DNA of 64,000 nt from Acinetobacter gerneri DSM 14967 = CIP 107464 = MTCC 9824. GTDB taxonomy: Bacteria > Pseudomonadota > Gammaproteobacteria > Pseudomonadales > Moraxellaceae. The stretch lies in the NCBI RefSeq assembly GCF_000368565.1, contig NZ_KB849539.1, positions 126,381 to 190,380 of the forward strand, read 5' to 3'. A program made the translations under genes and the position numbers. Below the pieces are notes generated by a model that saw nothing but the letters and a program-made list of their open reading frames with translations, was not told where the DNA came from and did not search any database. Below, one piece after another: positions 53,720 through 62,659 of this stretch (positions are counted from its first letter, which is position 1; each line of letters begins with the position of its first letter).

Positions 53720-54010
53720 ATGCAACAGTGTCCTCATTGCCATTCTGAACATGTGCAATTACTCAAACAAACCGAACAACGTCAGCACAGTCCACTGAGC
53801 CGACTTTCCACTTTTTCCCCGATGACTTTAGCCACAGTCGCCATGCAAATGTCAAAACGGATGCATATTCATCCGCTTTTCGGTGGCTGTATTGGTCTGG
53901 TGGTCGGGGGAATGTTTTTACTTTATGTCGAATACCAAAGCGAAATTACAGTGTTGCATTACCAATGTGAGCAATGTCAACAACATTTTGAGATTCGACA
54001 AGTCGATTAA
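53720..54010 (+). CDS. Zinc-ribbon-like membrane protein
   Basis: A 96-residue protein with CPHCHSEH near the N-terminus and CEQCQQHFEI near the C-terminus, two CxxC pairs that could bind one zinc, and a hydrophobic segment between (FGGCIGLVVGGMFLLYVEYQ). The chosen ATG has GGAG nine bases upstream; an earlier in-frame start at 53669 lies in the terminator. Not recognised as a family. A separate transcript between two terminators. Confidence 0.5.
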   Translation: MQQCPHCHSEHVQLLKQTEQRQHSPLSRLSTFSPMTLATVAMQMSKRMHIHPLFGGCIGLVVGGMFLLYVEYQSEITVLHYQCEQCQQHFEIRQVD

Positions 54011-54079
54011 AGCTTAACCTTCCATTTTATCTCAACTTTATTTCACTCTTCATTTTATCAATTGATAAGGAATATGATC

Positions 54080-55126
54080 ATGGCACATCAACTTGAACAA
54101 ATGGCTTACGTGGGGCAAACCCCTTGGCATGGGCTAGGAAACTCACTGGCCCAAAATCAACCGATTGAAGTCTGGGCAAAACAGGCAGGTATGGATTGGC
54201 AAATTGAATCTTCAAATATCAGCTATATGGCTAAAAATGATCGTGGACAAAGCATCATCATGCCCTATGAAGAACAACGCGTACTTTATCGTTCTGATAC
54301 TCATGCACCACTTTCTGTGGTCAGTCAGCGTTATCAGGAAGTCCAACCAATGGAAATCCTAAATTTTTATAAAGACTTGACTGAACAATCGGGCTTTGAG
54401 CTAGAAACTGCGGGGGTGCTCAAAGGTGGTAAGAAATTCTGGGCATTGGCAAAAACTGGACAAAGCTCAGCACTCAAAGGTAAAGATGTCAGCAATGGCT
54501 ATATTCTTTTAGCTACCGCCTGTGATGGCACGCTGGCAACCACCGCGCAATTTACCAGTATTCGTGTGGTATGCAATAACACCTTAGCGATTGCCTTGAA
54601 AGGACAAAACAGTGCTGCTGGTGTGGTGAAAGTGCCACACAGTACCAAGTTTGATGCCGAGAAAATTAAACAGCAGCTTGGCATCTCTGTACGGGCATGG
54701 GATCAGCACATGTATGAAATGAAACAACTGAGCCAACGTAAAGTGACCCAACAAGAAGCCGCAGCTTACTTTGATGCGGTATTTAACAATACCAGTTTAA
54801 GCTCAACAGAGCAGGATGAAGGCATTATTCAATATTATCGCAATATCGCATCGCAGCCGAACAATGTCTATAAAGCAGAACAGAAATCTGAACCCAATGG
54901 ACGTGCCATGTCTAAAGTGATGACCATGTTTAATGGGCATGGACGTGGGGCAGAACTGAGTTCAGCCAAAGACACCTCTTATGGCTTGCTCTGTTCGGTC
55001 ACTGAATTTTGTGATCACGAACGTCGAGCAATGAGTCAGGATCATCGTCTGGATTCAACCTGGTTTGGAACAGGTGCAGGCTTAAAGCAACGTGCCTTAG
55101 AACAAGCCCTAAATATGGTAATTTAG
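54080..55126 (+). CDS. DUF932 phage/plasmid-like protein
   Basis: A 348-residue DUF932 protein: AYVGQTPWHGLGNSL, LSVVSQRYQEVQPMEIL, GYILLATACDGTLATTAQFTSIRVVCNNTLAIAL and GVVKVPHSTKFDAEKIKQQLG. The family is widespread in plasmids and phages, often close to recombination genes; its function is not established. The start has AAGGAA seven bases upstream; ATG at 54074 is an alternative. It is followed by a terminator, then a YqaJ exonuclease. Confidence 0.8.
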   Translation: MAHQLEQMAYVGQTPWHGLGNSLAQNQPIEVWAKQAGMDWQIESSNISYMAKNDRGQSIIMPYEEQRVLYRSDTHAPLSVVSQRYQEVQPMEILNFYKDLTEQSGFELETAGVLKGGKKFWALAKTGQSSALKGKDVSNGYILLATACDGTLATTAQFTSIRVVCNNTLAIALKGQNSAAGVVKVPHSTKFDAEKIKQQLGISVRAWDQHMYEMKQLSQRKVTQQEAAAYFDAVFNNTSLSSTEQDEGIIQYYRNIASQPNNVYKAEQKSEPNGRAMSKVMTMFNGHGRGAELSSAKDTSYGLLCSVTEFCDHERRAMSQDHRLDSTWFGTGAGLKQRALEQALNMVI

Positions 55127-55155
55127 AGCGAAACATCATATGAATCATACCGCTA

Positions 55156-55182
55156 AAAATCACGCCATGAGCGTGATTTTTT
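55156..55182 (+). terminator. Terminator after DUF932 gene
   Basis: Arms AAAATCACGC and GCGTGATTTT around CATGA, with further T residues. Confidence 0.85.
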
Positions 55183-55227
55183 ATGCGTTCAATTTGAAAA
55201 AAATTTAATTTAAAAAAGGAAATATTG

Positions 55228-56310
55228 ATGAATCATACTTATTCTATTCAGCCACAGCTTGCCAAGCATTTACCTTTACCGACCTATACAGGAACGTCAC
55301 CAAGACATAGAACAAAAAATGGTCTTAAGCGTTACCAACCCAAACGCTTAGCAGAAACCAAGAAACTCACTCAAGCAGAATGGTTGGCGATTCGAAGACA
55401 AGGCATTGGAAGTAGTGATGCTGCGGCAGCGTGCGGACTGAATCCTTATATGTCGATGCTAGAACTGTGGATGATTAAAACAGGACGAATTAAACAAGCC
55501 ATTGATGATGAAAGCGAAGGACATGCACCACTCTATTGGGGCAAGCGACTAGAACCTTTGGTGGCAGAATATTACAGCATGCACACTAACCATAAAGTCC
55601 GTCGCGTCAATGCGGTACTACAGCATCCTGACCCTGAATTACATTTCATGCTGGCAAACCTAGATTATGCTATTGTCGGCAATGATGAAGTGCAGGTTTT
55701 AGAGTGCAAAACTGCTGGAGAATATGGCGCGAAACTATGGAGAGATGGCGTCCCTCTTTATGTGCTGTGTCAAGTCCAACACCAATTGGCGGTGACAGGC
55801 AAAAAGGCAGCGCATATTTGTGTGTTGCTATGTGGGCATGAAACCAAAATCTTTAAAGTCACCCGTTCTGAATCGGTGATTCAACACATCGTCAATGCGG
55901 AGCGTTACTTCTGGGAATGCGTGGAAAAGGATATCCCACCTGAAGCCGATGCCAGTGAATCGGCAGCCAAAGCACTACAACTGCTTTATCCAGAACATGT
56001 GCCACTCTCTACCGCAGATCTATCTGAAGATGAGCAGGCCAATCAACAGTTTGAGCAACTGCTTCAAGCTCGCAGCCAAATTGACAAGCATCAGCAGCAG
56101 TTCGATCTGCTGAAGCATCAACTACAAGCCAAAATGCAGGAGGCTGAACGTGCCACCTTTAAAACTGGTTCAGTGACATGGAAAAAGTCGAAGGATTCAA
56201 TCAGTTTAGACAGTAAGGCTTTACTCAAATCACACCCTGAGTATCTCAATCAATATCCACAAAGCAAGCAAGGTTCACGACGTTTCAACATCTATGCCGA
56301 TGCTGATTGA
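55228..56310 (+). CDS. YqaJ-type exonuclease (viral recombinase family)
   Basis: A 360-residue protein of the lambda-exonuclease/YqaJ fold: RRQGIGSSDAAAACGLNPYMSMLELWMIKTG, GKRLEPLVAEYYSM, LANLDYAIVGNDEVQVLECKTAG (Asp and ExK active-site pattern) and QVQHQLAVTG. Such enzymes degrade one strand of double-stranded DNA and work with an annealing protein. The ATG has AAAGGA seven bases upstream. The C-terminal 90 residues are a coiled-coil region with a basic tail (WKKSKDSISLDSKALL). It lies between the DUF932 and Gp3-like genes. Confidence 0.8.
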   Translation: MNHTYSIQPQLAKHLPLPTYTGTSPRHRTKNGLKRYQPKRLAETKKLTQAEWLAIRRQGIGSSDAAAACGLNPYMSMLELWMIKTGRIKQAIDDESEGHAPLYWGKRLEPLVAEYYSMHTNHKVRRVNAVLQHPDPELHFMLANLDYAIVGNDEVQVLECKTAGEYGAKLWRDGVPLYVLCQVQHQLAVTGKKAAHICVLLCGHETKIFKVTRSESVIQHIVNAERYFWECVEKDIPPEADASESAAKALQLLYPEHVPLSTADLSEDEQANQQFEQLLQARSQIDKHQQQFDLLKHQLQAKMQEAERATFKTGSVTWKKSKDSISLDSKALLKSHPEYLNQYPQSKQGSRRFNIYADAD

Positions 56311-56362
56311 AACAGATTTAGCCTAAGTTCAATTTACAAGTAGCGCTTCAAGCTCTACTCAA

Positions 56363-56394
56363 AAATCCCATGCCTCAATGCATGGGATTTTTTA
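56363..56394 (+). terminator. Terminator after the exonuclease
   Basis: Arms AAATCCCATGC and GCATGGGATTT around CTCAAT, followed by TTTTA. Confidence 0.85.
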
Positions 56395-56452
56395 TGCCGA
56401 TTTCATTTTTAACCAAGCATATCTAAACATTTAAGTAGAAGAGGAAAACACC

Positions 56453-57379
56453 ATGATTAAAGGTCTAGCCATTACACCGCCCATTCTAGGGCGAATCAGT
56501 ATCGGTAAGATGGTTGAAAAGAATGGCAAGCGCATCCCTGAAAAGGATGACCAATTCACCATTACCAGCCAAATCCAAAATAAGGATAGTGGTTGGGTGA
56601 AACATCCACTCGATGAACAACTTAGAGCCAAAGCCCCCAATCAAAAACTCCGTTCAATTCCAGTCCGTATGATCTTCAATGATCCTGAACTGAATCTACG
56701 AGCGGAATACAGTTTATTTGATCGTCAGACAGGACGTCCCGTTTGTGTAGGGAATGGTGAAACTTGTCAGCGACTGACCAATCAAGGTGTAGAACAACAT
56801 CCATGCCCATCCCCTGATCTATGCCCAATGGCACAAGGGGGTAACTGCAAGCCTTATGGCCGTTTGCATGTCAATTTGGATGAGTCTGATGAACTCGGGA
56901 CATTCATCTTTAGAACCACGGGCTTTAATAGTATTCGGACTTTGGCTGCTCGACTCAGTTATTACCATGCAGCATCGAATGGCTTGCTCTCATGTCTACC
57001 ATTCCAACTCACCCTTCGAGGCAAGTCTACGACACAAAGTTATCGTACCCCTGTGTATTACGTGGATTTGACTTTACGAGACGGGATTCATTTGCAAGAA
57101 GCCATTCAAACGGCCAAGGAGATTGATCAGAAGAGTAAGTTATGTGGTTTTAATCAGGCTGCTTTAGATCAAATGGCACGGCAGGGTTATGGCAATGCAC
57201 GATTTGAGGTGGATTCAGAGGAAGGACTGAATTTGGTGGAGGAGTTTTATGCGGATGAGGTTGTTGAGTCTGAGCAGACTCAGCTTGAGTCAAAGACTAA
57301 GCCTAAATTTCATCAGGGGGATGGCTTTGTACAGGATATTCAGCAAGGCTTGCAAAGTAGTGTGAGAGCGGTAAATTGA
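56453..57379 (+). CDS. Gp3-like putative metal-binding protein (recombination-associated)
   Basis: A 308-residue protein usually annotated hydrolase or metal-binding; it resembles the Gp3-like recombination directionality factor group. Key segments are IPVRMIFNDPELNLRAEYSLFD, a Cys cluster (CVGNGETCQRLT then CPSPDLCPMAQGGNC) that could bind metal, and TTGFNSIRTLAARLSYY. The C-terminal 60 residues are acidic. It may be the partner of the exonuclease. No known annealing protein is close. Start ATG 56453 lies after AGAAGAGGAAAAC. Confidence 0.6.
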   Translation: MIKGLAITPPILGRISIGKMVEKNGKRIPEKDDQFTITSQIQNKDSGWVKHPLDEQLRAKAPNQKLRSIPVRMIFNDPELNLRAEYSLFDRQTGRPVCVGNGETCQRLTNQGVEQHPCPSPDLCPMAQGGNCKPYGRLHVNLDESDELGTFIFRTTGFNSIRTLAARLSYYHAASNGLLSCLPFQLTLRGKSTTQSYRTPVYYVDLTLRDGIHLQEAIQTAKEIDQKSKLCGFNQAALDQMARQGYGNARFEVDSEEGLNLVEEFYADEVVESEQTQLESKTKPKFHQGDGFVQDIQQGLQSSVRAVN

Positions 57380-57381
57380 AT

Positions 57382-57405
57382 AAAAGGTATCTTCGGATGC
57401 CTTTT
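57382..57405 (+). terminator. Terminator after the Gp3-like gene
   Basis: Arms AAAAGGTATC and GATGCCTTTT (one T-G pair) around TTCG; modest T-tract follows. Confidence 0.7.
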
Positions 57406-57675
57406 AATAAAATCTAGATCTTAATTTTTTTGTTATTGATTTTGATAAGTAGTTTATTGAAGAGATTGATTGATTTCACATCATTAGTCTATTGTGCTAC
57501 CCTAAGTGCTCTAAAAACCTAAACACTCTTTTCCTATATGACACCTACGCCACCTTAAGTTTATTTACCCCCTTTAATCAGTAAATAACTCATCACTGTC
57601 TAGTGATGTGGTGTAGTCGCTTGTGTGTTGTATATATCACATCACTAGCCTATCTAAAAAATTAAAAAACAGGCT

Positions 57676-59136
57676 ATGTTTATGTTATCTAATGTACGAG
57701 AACAATGGTTCTCTAACATCCGTGTAGATGTACTTGCAGGACTTGTCGTCGGTCTTGCACTTATCCCTGAAGCTATCGCTTTTTCAATTATTGCTGGTGT
57801 AGATCCCAAAGTTGGACTATACGCATCCTTTTGTATCGCTGTTGTGATTTCATTTGTGGGTGGACGCCCAGCGATGATTTCAGCCGCAACAGGTGCTATG
57901 GCTTTACTCATGGTCACGCTCGTTAAAGAGCATGGATTACAATATTTGCTTGCAGCGACAATTTTAACTGGCGTGATCCAAATTTTAGCAGGTTACTTAA
58001 AGCTCGCTAAATTAATGCGATTTGTATCAAAATCAGTCGTTATTGGTTTTGTAAATGCTTTAGCTATCTTGATCTTTATGGCTCAACTTCCAGAGCTGAT
58101 TAATGTGACATGGCATGTATACATTTTGGTTGCTTTAGGTTTGGCAATTATTTATCTGTTTCCATTAATTCCAGTAATAGGCAAATTACTTCCATCTCCA
58201 CTTGTATGTATCATTATGATCACGCTTATTGCCATTTTTCTGGGTATTGATGTTAGGACTGTTGGCGATATGGGATCATTGCCTGATACTCTTCCTATAT
58301 TTTTAATCCCTGATATTCCGTTAAATTTCGAAACACTGACTATTATTTTGCCTTATGCAATTGCTCTAGCAGCCGTGGGGTTACTTGAGTCAATGATGAC
58401 TGCAACTATTGTTGATGAAATGACAGATACACCAAGCGATAAGCATCAGGAATGTAAAGGACAAGGTATTGCCAATATTGCCTCTGGCTTTATGGGAGGG
58501 ATGGCAGGTTGTGCCATGATTGGTCAATCTATGATTAACGTGAAGTCAGGTGGTTTAACACGATTGTCCACGTTCTCTGCGGGTATTTTTCTTCTCATTC
58601 TGGTTGTGTTTATCAGTGATTGGCTCAAAGTTATTCCAATGGCAGCTTTAGTTGCTGTCATGATCATGGTTTCTATCAGTACTTTTGAATGGAGTTCAGT
58701 CACCCAATTAAAAGACAATCCTAAAAGTAGTAATGTCGTGATGATTGCAACCGTTATCGTTGTTGTCGCAACTCACAATCTAGCATTAGGCGTTTTAACA
58801 GGTGTTCTGTTATCAGCATTGTTCTTAGCGAATAAGTTAGAAAATGATATCCAAGTCATTGCTTCATTTGAAGGTGACACTCGTTTATATGATTTACACG
58901 GTCAAATATTTTTTAGTTCTTCTGAGAAATTCATGCAGGGTTTTGACTTTAAAGAAGATGTGAAAGATGTGGTGATTGACTTAACACATTCCCATATTTG
59001 GGATGTTACCTCAGTCGCTATGCTTGACTCTGTGGTAAACAAGTTCCAAAAAAATGGTGTGAATGTAACGGTGCGTGGGTTGAACGAAGCGAGTTCGATT
59101 ATGATCGATAAATATGGAACACACGCAAGAATATAA
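57676..59136 (+). CDS. SulP family inorganic anion transporter with STAS domain
   Basis: A 486-residue membrane protein. It begins with the SulP pattern [27 protein letters not shown] and has about 11-12 membrane segments ([39 protein letters not shown]). The C-terminal ~95 residues are a STAS domain ([38 protein letters not shown]). SulP proteins move sulfate, bicarbonate or similar anions. The true substrate is not assignable here; closeness to fluoride and arsenic genes only suggests an anion theme. ATG at 57682 is an alternative start. Confidence 0.8.
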   Translation: MFMLSNVREQWFSNIRVDVLAGLVVGLALIPEAIAFSIIAGVDPKVGLYASFCIAVVISFVGGRPAMISAATGAMALLMVTLVKEHGLQYLLAATILTGVIQILAGYLKLAKLMRFVSKSVVIGFVNALAILIFMAQLPELINVTWHVYILVALGLAIIYLFPLIPVIGKLLPSPLVCIIMITLIAIFLGIDVRTVGDMGSLPDTLPIFLIPDIPLNFETLTIILPYAIALAAVGLLESMMTATIVDEMTDTPSDKHQECKGQGIANIASGFMGGMAGCAMIGQSMINVKSGGLTRLSTFSAGIFLLILVVFISDWLKVIPMAALVAVMIMVSISTFEWSSVTQLKDNPKSSNVVMIATVIVVVATHNLALGVLTGVLLSALFLANKLENDIQVIASFEGDTRLYDLHGQIFFSSSEKFMQGFDFKEDVKDVVIDLTHSHIWDVTSVAMLDSVVNKFQKNGVNVTVRGLNEASSIMIDKYGTHARI

Positions 59137-59160
59137 CTTAAGAATTTAATTAAGGTTTTA

Positions 59161-59197
59161 AAAAGCAGGTATTTAAGGTTCAGGTATCTGCTTTTTT
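59161..59197 (+). terminator. Terminator after the SulP gene
   Basis: Arms AAAAGCAGGTAT and GTATCTGCTTTT with G-T pairs, followed by TT. Confidence 0.7.
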
Positions 59198-59337
59198 CTA
59201 ACCCTTAGAATTTATCTTGATAAGAATGTTTAGAACAAATATTTGTCAAAATTACTATCAGATTTAAGCTTTCTATCCTTGTGGATCTGTAAAATAAAAC
59301 TCACTAACTCAAAAGCTAAAAATCATTTAGGTCTGAC

Positions 59338-59759
59338 ATGAAAAATTGGGTGGTTTTTGCTTTTATTTCAATGTTTTTCGCTGGATTTACTTCCGTAATC
59401 GCAAAACAACGACTTGTTGAAATTTCAGGAGAGCTTGGACTAACTATTCGAACACTCTTTGTTTGTTTTTTTGTCATGGCATTTGCAGTTTTTTTGTTTC
59501 AACCTATGAATTTCAGGCTGTAAGCTTTAAAAATTTGTTTTGATTAGGTTTATTAGGTGTGACAACTGCTTTATCGTGGGTGTATTACTATAGAGCATTA
59601 AAATTAGGAGATGCCTCGACCATTGCACTTATTGATAAAGGTAGTGCGGTTGTCGCAATTTTATTGGCTTGGCTGATTTTAAAAGAGGTGATCACAGTCA
59701 GAATGATCCTAGGTGCAGCATGTATTGTTTTAGGATTATTCATTATTTCAAAAAAATAG
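59338..59759 (+). pseudogene. EamA-type small multidrug/metabolite transporter, broken by frameshift and stop
   Basis: The first frame reads MKNWVVFAFISMFFAGFTSVIAKQRL and ends in FQPMNFRL at 59523; a second frame gives VTTALSWVYYYRALKLGDAST and LIDKGSAVVAILLAWLILKE. Joined by adding one base near 59512, the text runs on as FQAVSFKNLF, then a TGA at 59541-59543 where a Trp would fit (LGLLG follows). The whole is about 140 residues, the normal size for single-repeat EamA proteins. Two independent lesions make it inactive unless the sequence has errors. It lies downstream of SulP and convergent with the fluoride genes. Confidence 0.75.
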
Positions 59760-59788
59760 GGAGCTATTGATTGCTCCCTATTTAATGG

Positions 59789-60325
59789 TCAATGATGATC
59801 AGGATAGGCTTGTATTGAGCTTAAAATTTCTTCTCGTGCTTTTTCAACATTTCCCCAACCCTTAAGCTTTACCCACTTGCCTTCTTCCAAGTCTTTATAA
59901 TGCTCAAAGAAATGATGGATCCGATTTAAACTAAGTTGATCTACATCATTAATATCTAGAATATGGTCATAAAGCTTTGATAGTTTAGTGTGAGGAACTG
60001 CAATAATTTTTGCATCGATGCCATGTTCATCTTCCATATACATTACACCCACAGGTCTACTTCTGATTACTGCACCAATTGCTACTGGATAAGGTGAGAT
60101 AACCAATACATCTAAAGGGTCACCATCCTCACTCAATGTTCTAGGGATATAACCGTAGTTTGCAGGATAAAACATAGCTGTTGTTAAAAAACGGTCAATG
60201 AAAATAGAATTAAATTCCTTATTCATTTCATATTTAACTGGGTCAATATTTTGAGGAATTTCAATAATACTGTAGAAATCATCTGGTGGATTAATCCCAA
60301 CAGGAACATCTTTGTAGCTCATCAT
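59789..60325 (-). CDS. ppa: Inorganic pyrophosphatase, family I
   Basis: A 178-residue soluble pyrophosphatase with [24 protein letters not shown] (catalytic Asp cluster) and [35 protein letters not shown]. It hydrolyses pyrophosphate to phosphate. Fluoride inhibits enzymes of this family, so placing it in an operon with a fluoride channel suggests extra dosage or a less sensitive copy. It starts on a TAATG overlap with the DUF190 gene. A second chromosomal ppa probably exists elsewhere, but that cannot be seen here. Confidence 0.9.
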   Translation of the reverse strand: MMSYKDVPVGINPPDDFYSIIEIPQNIDPVKYEMNKEFNSIFIDRFLTTAMFYPANYGYIPRTLSEDGDPLDVLVISPYPVAIGAVIRSRPVGVMYMEDEHGIDAKIIAVPHTKLSKLYDHILDINDVDQLSLNRIHHFFEHYKDLEEGKWVKLKGWGNVEKAREEILSSIQAYPDHH

Positions 60326-60651
60326 TATTTTCCTTTTTGATTACCGACAGTACCGAACTGTACGGGAGTTTTTACGTAAAAAATTCTGACATCTTCTTGA
60401 TTTAGATGTGTAAACAATTGTTCTGATTCTACTTCGCTCAGAGCAAGTTGAACTTGCACAGGCTGGTCAACTAATTCAAAAAAGTGAGCTGAATGTAATC
60501 GTCCTGTATGGTCAATACCTTCTGATCCTTGAATGACTGTAGCACCCTTAAATCCTAACTCTCTTGTTAGTTCTAAGAGCCATTCATGGATAGGGGTATT
60601 TTTATGCCTTTGGTTTATCTCGGTATAAAATGTGACTAAATATCCGTTCAT
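60325..60651 (-). CDS. DUF190 protein of fluoride operon
   Basis: A 108-residue DUF190 protein ([54 protein letters not shown]), a PII-like fold that commonly accompanies crcB. Its role is not established; it may sense a ligand and regulate the channel. It starts 16 bases after crcB and overlaps ppa by one base. The middle gene of a three-gene operon. Confidence 0.75.
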   Translation of the reverse strand: MNGYLVTFYTEINQRHKNTPIHEWLLELTRELGFKGATVIQGSEGIDHTGRLHSAHFFELVDQPVQVQLALSEVESEQLFTHLNQEDVRIFYVKTPVQFGTVGNQKGK

Positions 60652-60667
60652 TAAGTCCTACTCCTGA

Positions 60668-61048
60668 CTAATGTATAGTCGTTAGTTGATAGGTAAATAT
60701 GCCAAGCAAAGTAAATAGCAATGAACCTAAAACATGGACAGTAATTGTCAAAATGGCATATTCAAATTTGCCACTTTGAAGTAAAGAAACAACTTCCATT
60801 GAAAATGTTGAGAACGTAGTTAAAGCACCACAAAAACCAGTAATGAGGAATAACTTGTAATTAGGATTCAAAGAGCTACTGGCAAAAAAAGTGATTGCAA
60901 AGCCAATAACAAATGCGCCAATAAGATTCACTAGGACTGTGCCTAAAGGAATATTTGGAAAATAGTGATTAAATTGAAGACTAATTCCCCAACGTATCCA
61001 AGCACCTAAAACAGCACCAAGTCCTATTGAAAATAATGAGATGTACAT
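60668..61048 (-). CDS. crcB: Fluoride ion channel CrcB/Fluc
   Basis: A 126-residue membrane protein with four hydrophobic segments. Signatures are GLGAVLGAWIRWGISL in TM1, GTVLVNLIGAFVIGF in TM2 (conserved Asn) and GFCGALTTFSTFSME in TM3, the pore Phe box region. Dual-topology dimers export fluoride down its gradient. It is preceded by a fluoride riboswitch and heads the operon with DUF190 and ppa. Start ATG at 61048 has AGGGAAAAA upstream. Confidence 0.85.
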   Translation of the reverse strand: MYISLFSIGLGAVLGAWIRWGISLQFNHYFPNIPLGTVLVNLIGAFVIGFAITFFASSSLNPNYKLFLITGFCGALTTFSTFSMEVVSLLQSGKFEYAILTITVHVLGSLLFTLLGIFTYQLTTIH

Positions 61049-61136
61049 ACTTTTTCCCTGCTCGTTAAACAGAGAAAATTAAAAAATAAAGGGGAGTAGA
61101 TTTAAGAATTTGATACGGCATAGCGCAGCTCCATTG

Positions 61137-61168
61137 AAAAAAGCAGAGCGCACAACTACGCACCCTGC
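61137..61168 (-). terminator. Rho-independent terminator in the fluoride leader
   Basis: On the minus strand, GCAGGGTGCG and TGCGCTCTGC pair (several G-U), followed by TTTTTT at 61142-61137. An alternative stem CTACG/CGTAG would use the 3' end of the aptamer and the 5' arm of this terminator; which state is on is not resolved by eye. Confidence 0.6.
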
Positions 61169-61178
61169 ATAAGGGTAA

Positions 61179-61236
61179 CGTAGGTATCATCAGCCGTTAG
61201 TGGCGGTTTGTAGAAGGAAGATAGCCATTTCCTTTA
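61179..61236 (-). promoter_or_regulatory. Fluoride riboswitch (crcB motif) aptamer
   Basis: On the minus strand the leader of crcB reads GGAAATGG (61232-61225), TTCC, AACCGCC, then GGCTGATGATACCTACG (61195-61179). This matches the crcB RNA motif: a P1 stem (GGAA/TTCC), a GCC/GGC stem and the conserved 3' block GCTGATGRYNCCTAC. It should sense fluoride and control the crcB-DUF190-ppa operon, probably through the terminator that follows. Confidence 0.85.
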
Positions 61237-61304
61237 ATTTAATCTTAATACAAATTAATTAAAATGCAATTCTAGATTTTATAAAAACAAAATATGGAAT
61301 TGCA

Positions 61305-61326
61305 TATATATGATTATTCATATATA
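61305..61326. promoter_or_regulatory. Palindrome upstream of arsC, probable ArsR operator
   Basis: Arms TATATATGA and TCATATATA around TTAT, a perfect dyad 34 bases before the arsC start. ArsR repressors bind AT-rich dyads of this type. Confidence 0.6.
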
Positions 61327-61359
61327 AGTATATTCAAAGATCCTGTTGAGTTTGAGCAA

Positions 61360-61794
61360 ATGTCTGCTACTCCAAAAGTTAAGATTTATCACAACCCTGA
61401 ATGTGGTACATCACGCAATACACTGGCGTTAATCCGTAATGCCAATATTGAACCTGAAGTGATTGAATATCTTAAAAATCCTCCATCTAAAAATGAACTG
61501 ATCCAAATGATTGCGGATGCAGGTTTAACTGTGAGAGAGGCCATCCGTAAGAATGTTGATCCTTATCGTGATCTAGAGTTAGACCTTGAGGTTTGGACGG
61601 ATGATAAACTGCTTAACTTTATGCTTCAGTACCCAATTTTGATTAACCGCCCATTCGTGGTGACTGAATTAGGAACTCGTTTAAGTCGTCCATCAGAACT
61701 GGTTTTAGAAATTCTACCTCTCCCACAAAAGGGTGCTTTCACTAAAGAAGACGGTGAACAAGTGCTGGATGCAAATGGGCAGCGATTGAAATAA
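61360..61794 (+). CDS. arsC: Arsenate reductase, glutaredoxin-coupled (ArsC, Spx/ArsC fold)
   Basis: A 144-residue protein starting MSATPKVKIYHNPECGTSRNTL, with the catalytic Cys in NPECGTSRN. Further segments IEYLKNPPSKNELIQMIADAG and NRPFVVTELGTRLSRPSE (Arg of the arsenate site) match the family. It reduces arsenate to arsenite in the cytoplasm using glutathione and glutaredoxin. The longer start at 61294 crosses the operator and is unlikely. First gene of the ars operon. Confidence 0.9.
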   Translation: MSATPKVKIYHNPECGTSRNTLALIRNANIEPEVIEYLKNPPSKNELIQMIADAGLTVREAIRKNVDPYRDLELDLEVWTDDKLLNFMLQYPILINRPFVVTELGTRLSRPSELVLEILPLPQKGAFTKEDGEQVLDANGQRLK

Positions 61795-61801
61795 AAATTT
61801 C

Positions 61802-61831
61802 ATGGATATATGTGAATATTGATATATCCAT
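61802..61831. promoter_or_regulatory. Palindrome upstream of arsR
   Basis: Arms ATGGATATAT and ATATATCCAT around ten bases. It is the second AT-rich dyad in this operon and lies 21 bases before the arsR start. Confidence 0.55.
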
Positions 61832-61851
61832 ATGTCAGAGTGAGTGAGAGT

Positions 61852-62172
61852 ATGGATCAAATCAATTTCTTTAAATGTTTGGCTGATGAAACGCGATTCA
61901 ATATCGTCATGTTGGTTCTTGGAAATAATGAACAGTGTGTTTGTGATTTGACTGAAAAACTACAACTCAGCCAACCCAAGATTTCGCGGCATTTAGCCTT
62001 ACTGCGTTCTTTAGGTCTGTTACAAGATCGACGTCAAGGGCAATGGGTCTATTACAGTCTCAATCCAAATTTACCTACTTGGTGCTTAGAGGTACTTAGT
62101 ACCCTTAAAAATGCCAATTTACAGCCAAAAGTTGCACCATCATTTCAGCAAATTAATAGTTATTGCGAGTAG
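61852..62172 (+). CDS. arsR: ArsR family arsenite-responsive repressor
   Basis: A 106-residue winged-helix protein: FFKCLADETRFNIVMLVLG, then EQCVCDLTEKLQLSQPKISRHLALLRSLGLL. The CVC pair at the start of helix 3 is the arsenite site; binding of As(III) releases the DNA. I chose the ATG at 61852 because the upstream start reads through the palindrome. It is placed second in the operon, with its own operator-like dyad. Confidence 0.9.
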   Translation: MDQINFFKCLADETRFNIVMLVLGNNEQCVCDLTEKLQLSQPKISRHLALLRSLGLLQDRRQGQWVYYSLNPNLPTWCLEVLSTLKNANLQPKVAPSFQQINSYCE

Positions 62173-62178
62173 AACAAG

Positions 62179-62652
62179 ATGAAATTTCTTTTTTTGTGCA
62201 CGGGAAATAGCTGTCGCAGCATCCTGTCAGAAGTGCTTTTTAACAGTCGTGCCCCAGAGGGTTGGAAAGCCTATAGTGCGGGCAGTAAGCCATCAGGGCA
62301 AGTACATCCATTGACTATTGAAACTCTGGAAAATTTAGGTCTTTCAACTGAAGGGTTGTGGAGTAAAACCATTGATGACTGCGAACAATATCAACCTGAT
62401 GTGGTGATTACGGTTTGTGATTCAGCCGCTCAGGAAGCGTGTCCGCTTTATCTAGGTGGGGCAATCAAAGCACATTGGGGGCTGGCAGATCCTTCACATT
62501 TAGATTTACCCAAAGAAGAAAAACTCAAAGCATTCCAAGTTACCGTTGATCATATCAACCATCGCTTAGATGCATTGTTGGCACTCGATACAGCGCATAT
62601 GTCTCGTCCTGAGTTGATAGCCGCGATTAATCAAATTTCGCATATTGAATGA
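62179..62652 (+). CDS. arsC: Arsenate reductase, low-molecular-weight phosphatase type
   Basis: A 157-residue protein of the LMW protein tyrosine phosphatase fold with P-loop CTGNSCR (C-x5-R) at its start and DPSHLD in the later loop (general acid). It reduces arsenate with thioredoxin or with mycothiol/glutathione variants; [16 protein letters not shown] follows the P-loop. It starts six bases after arsR. A second, unrelated arsenate reductase in the operon beside the Spx-type one. Confidence 0.85.
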   Translation: MKFLFLCTGNSCRSILSEVLFNSRAPEGWKAYSAGSKPSGQVHPLTIETLENLGLSTEGLWSKTIDDCEQYQPDVVITVCDSAAQEACPLYLGGAIKAHWGLADPSHLDLPKEEKLKAFQVTVDHINHRLDALLALDTAHMSRPELIAAINQISHIE

Positions 62653-62659
62653 GAATATC

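Noticed and set aside
49410..57613. 12-base direct repeat AGTGATGTGGTG at 49410-49421 and 57602-57613 as possible element ends
   Set aside because: A 12-base repeat is expected many times by chance in a 64-kb window, and no flanking structure supports it.
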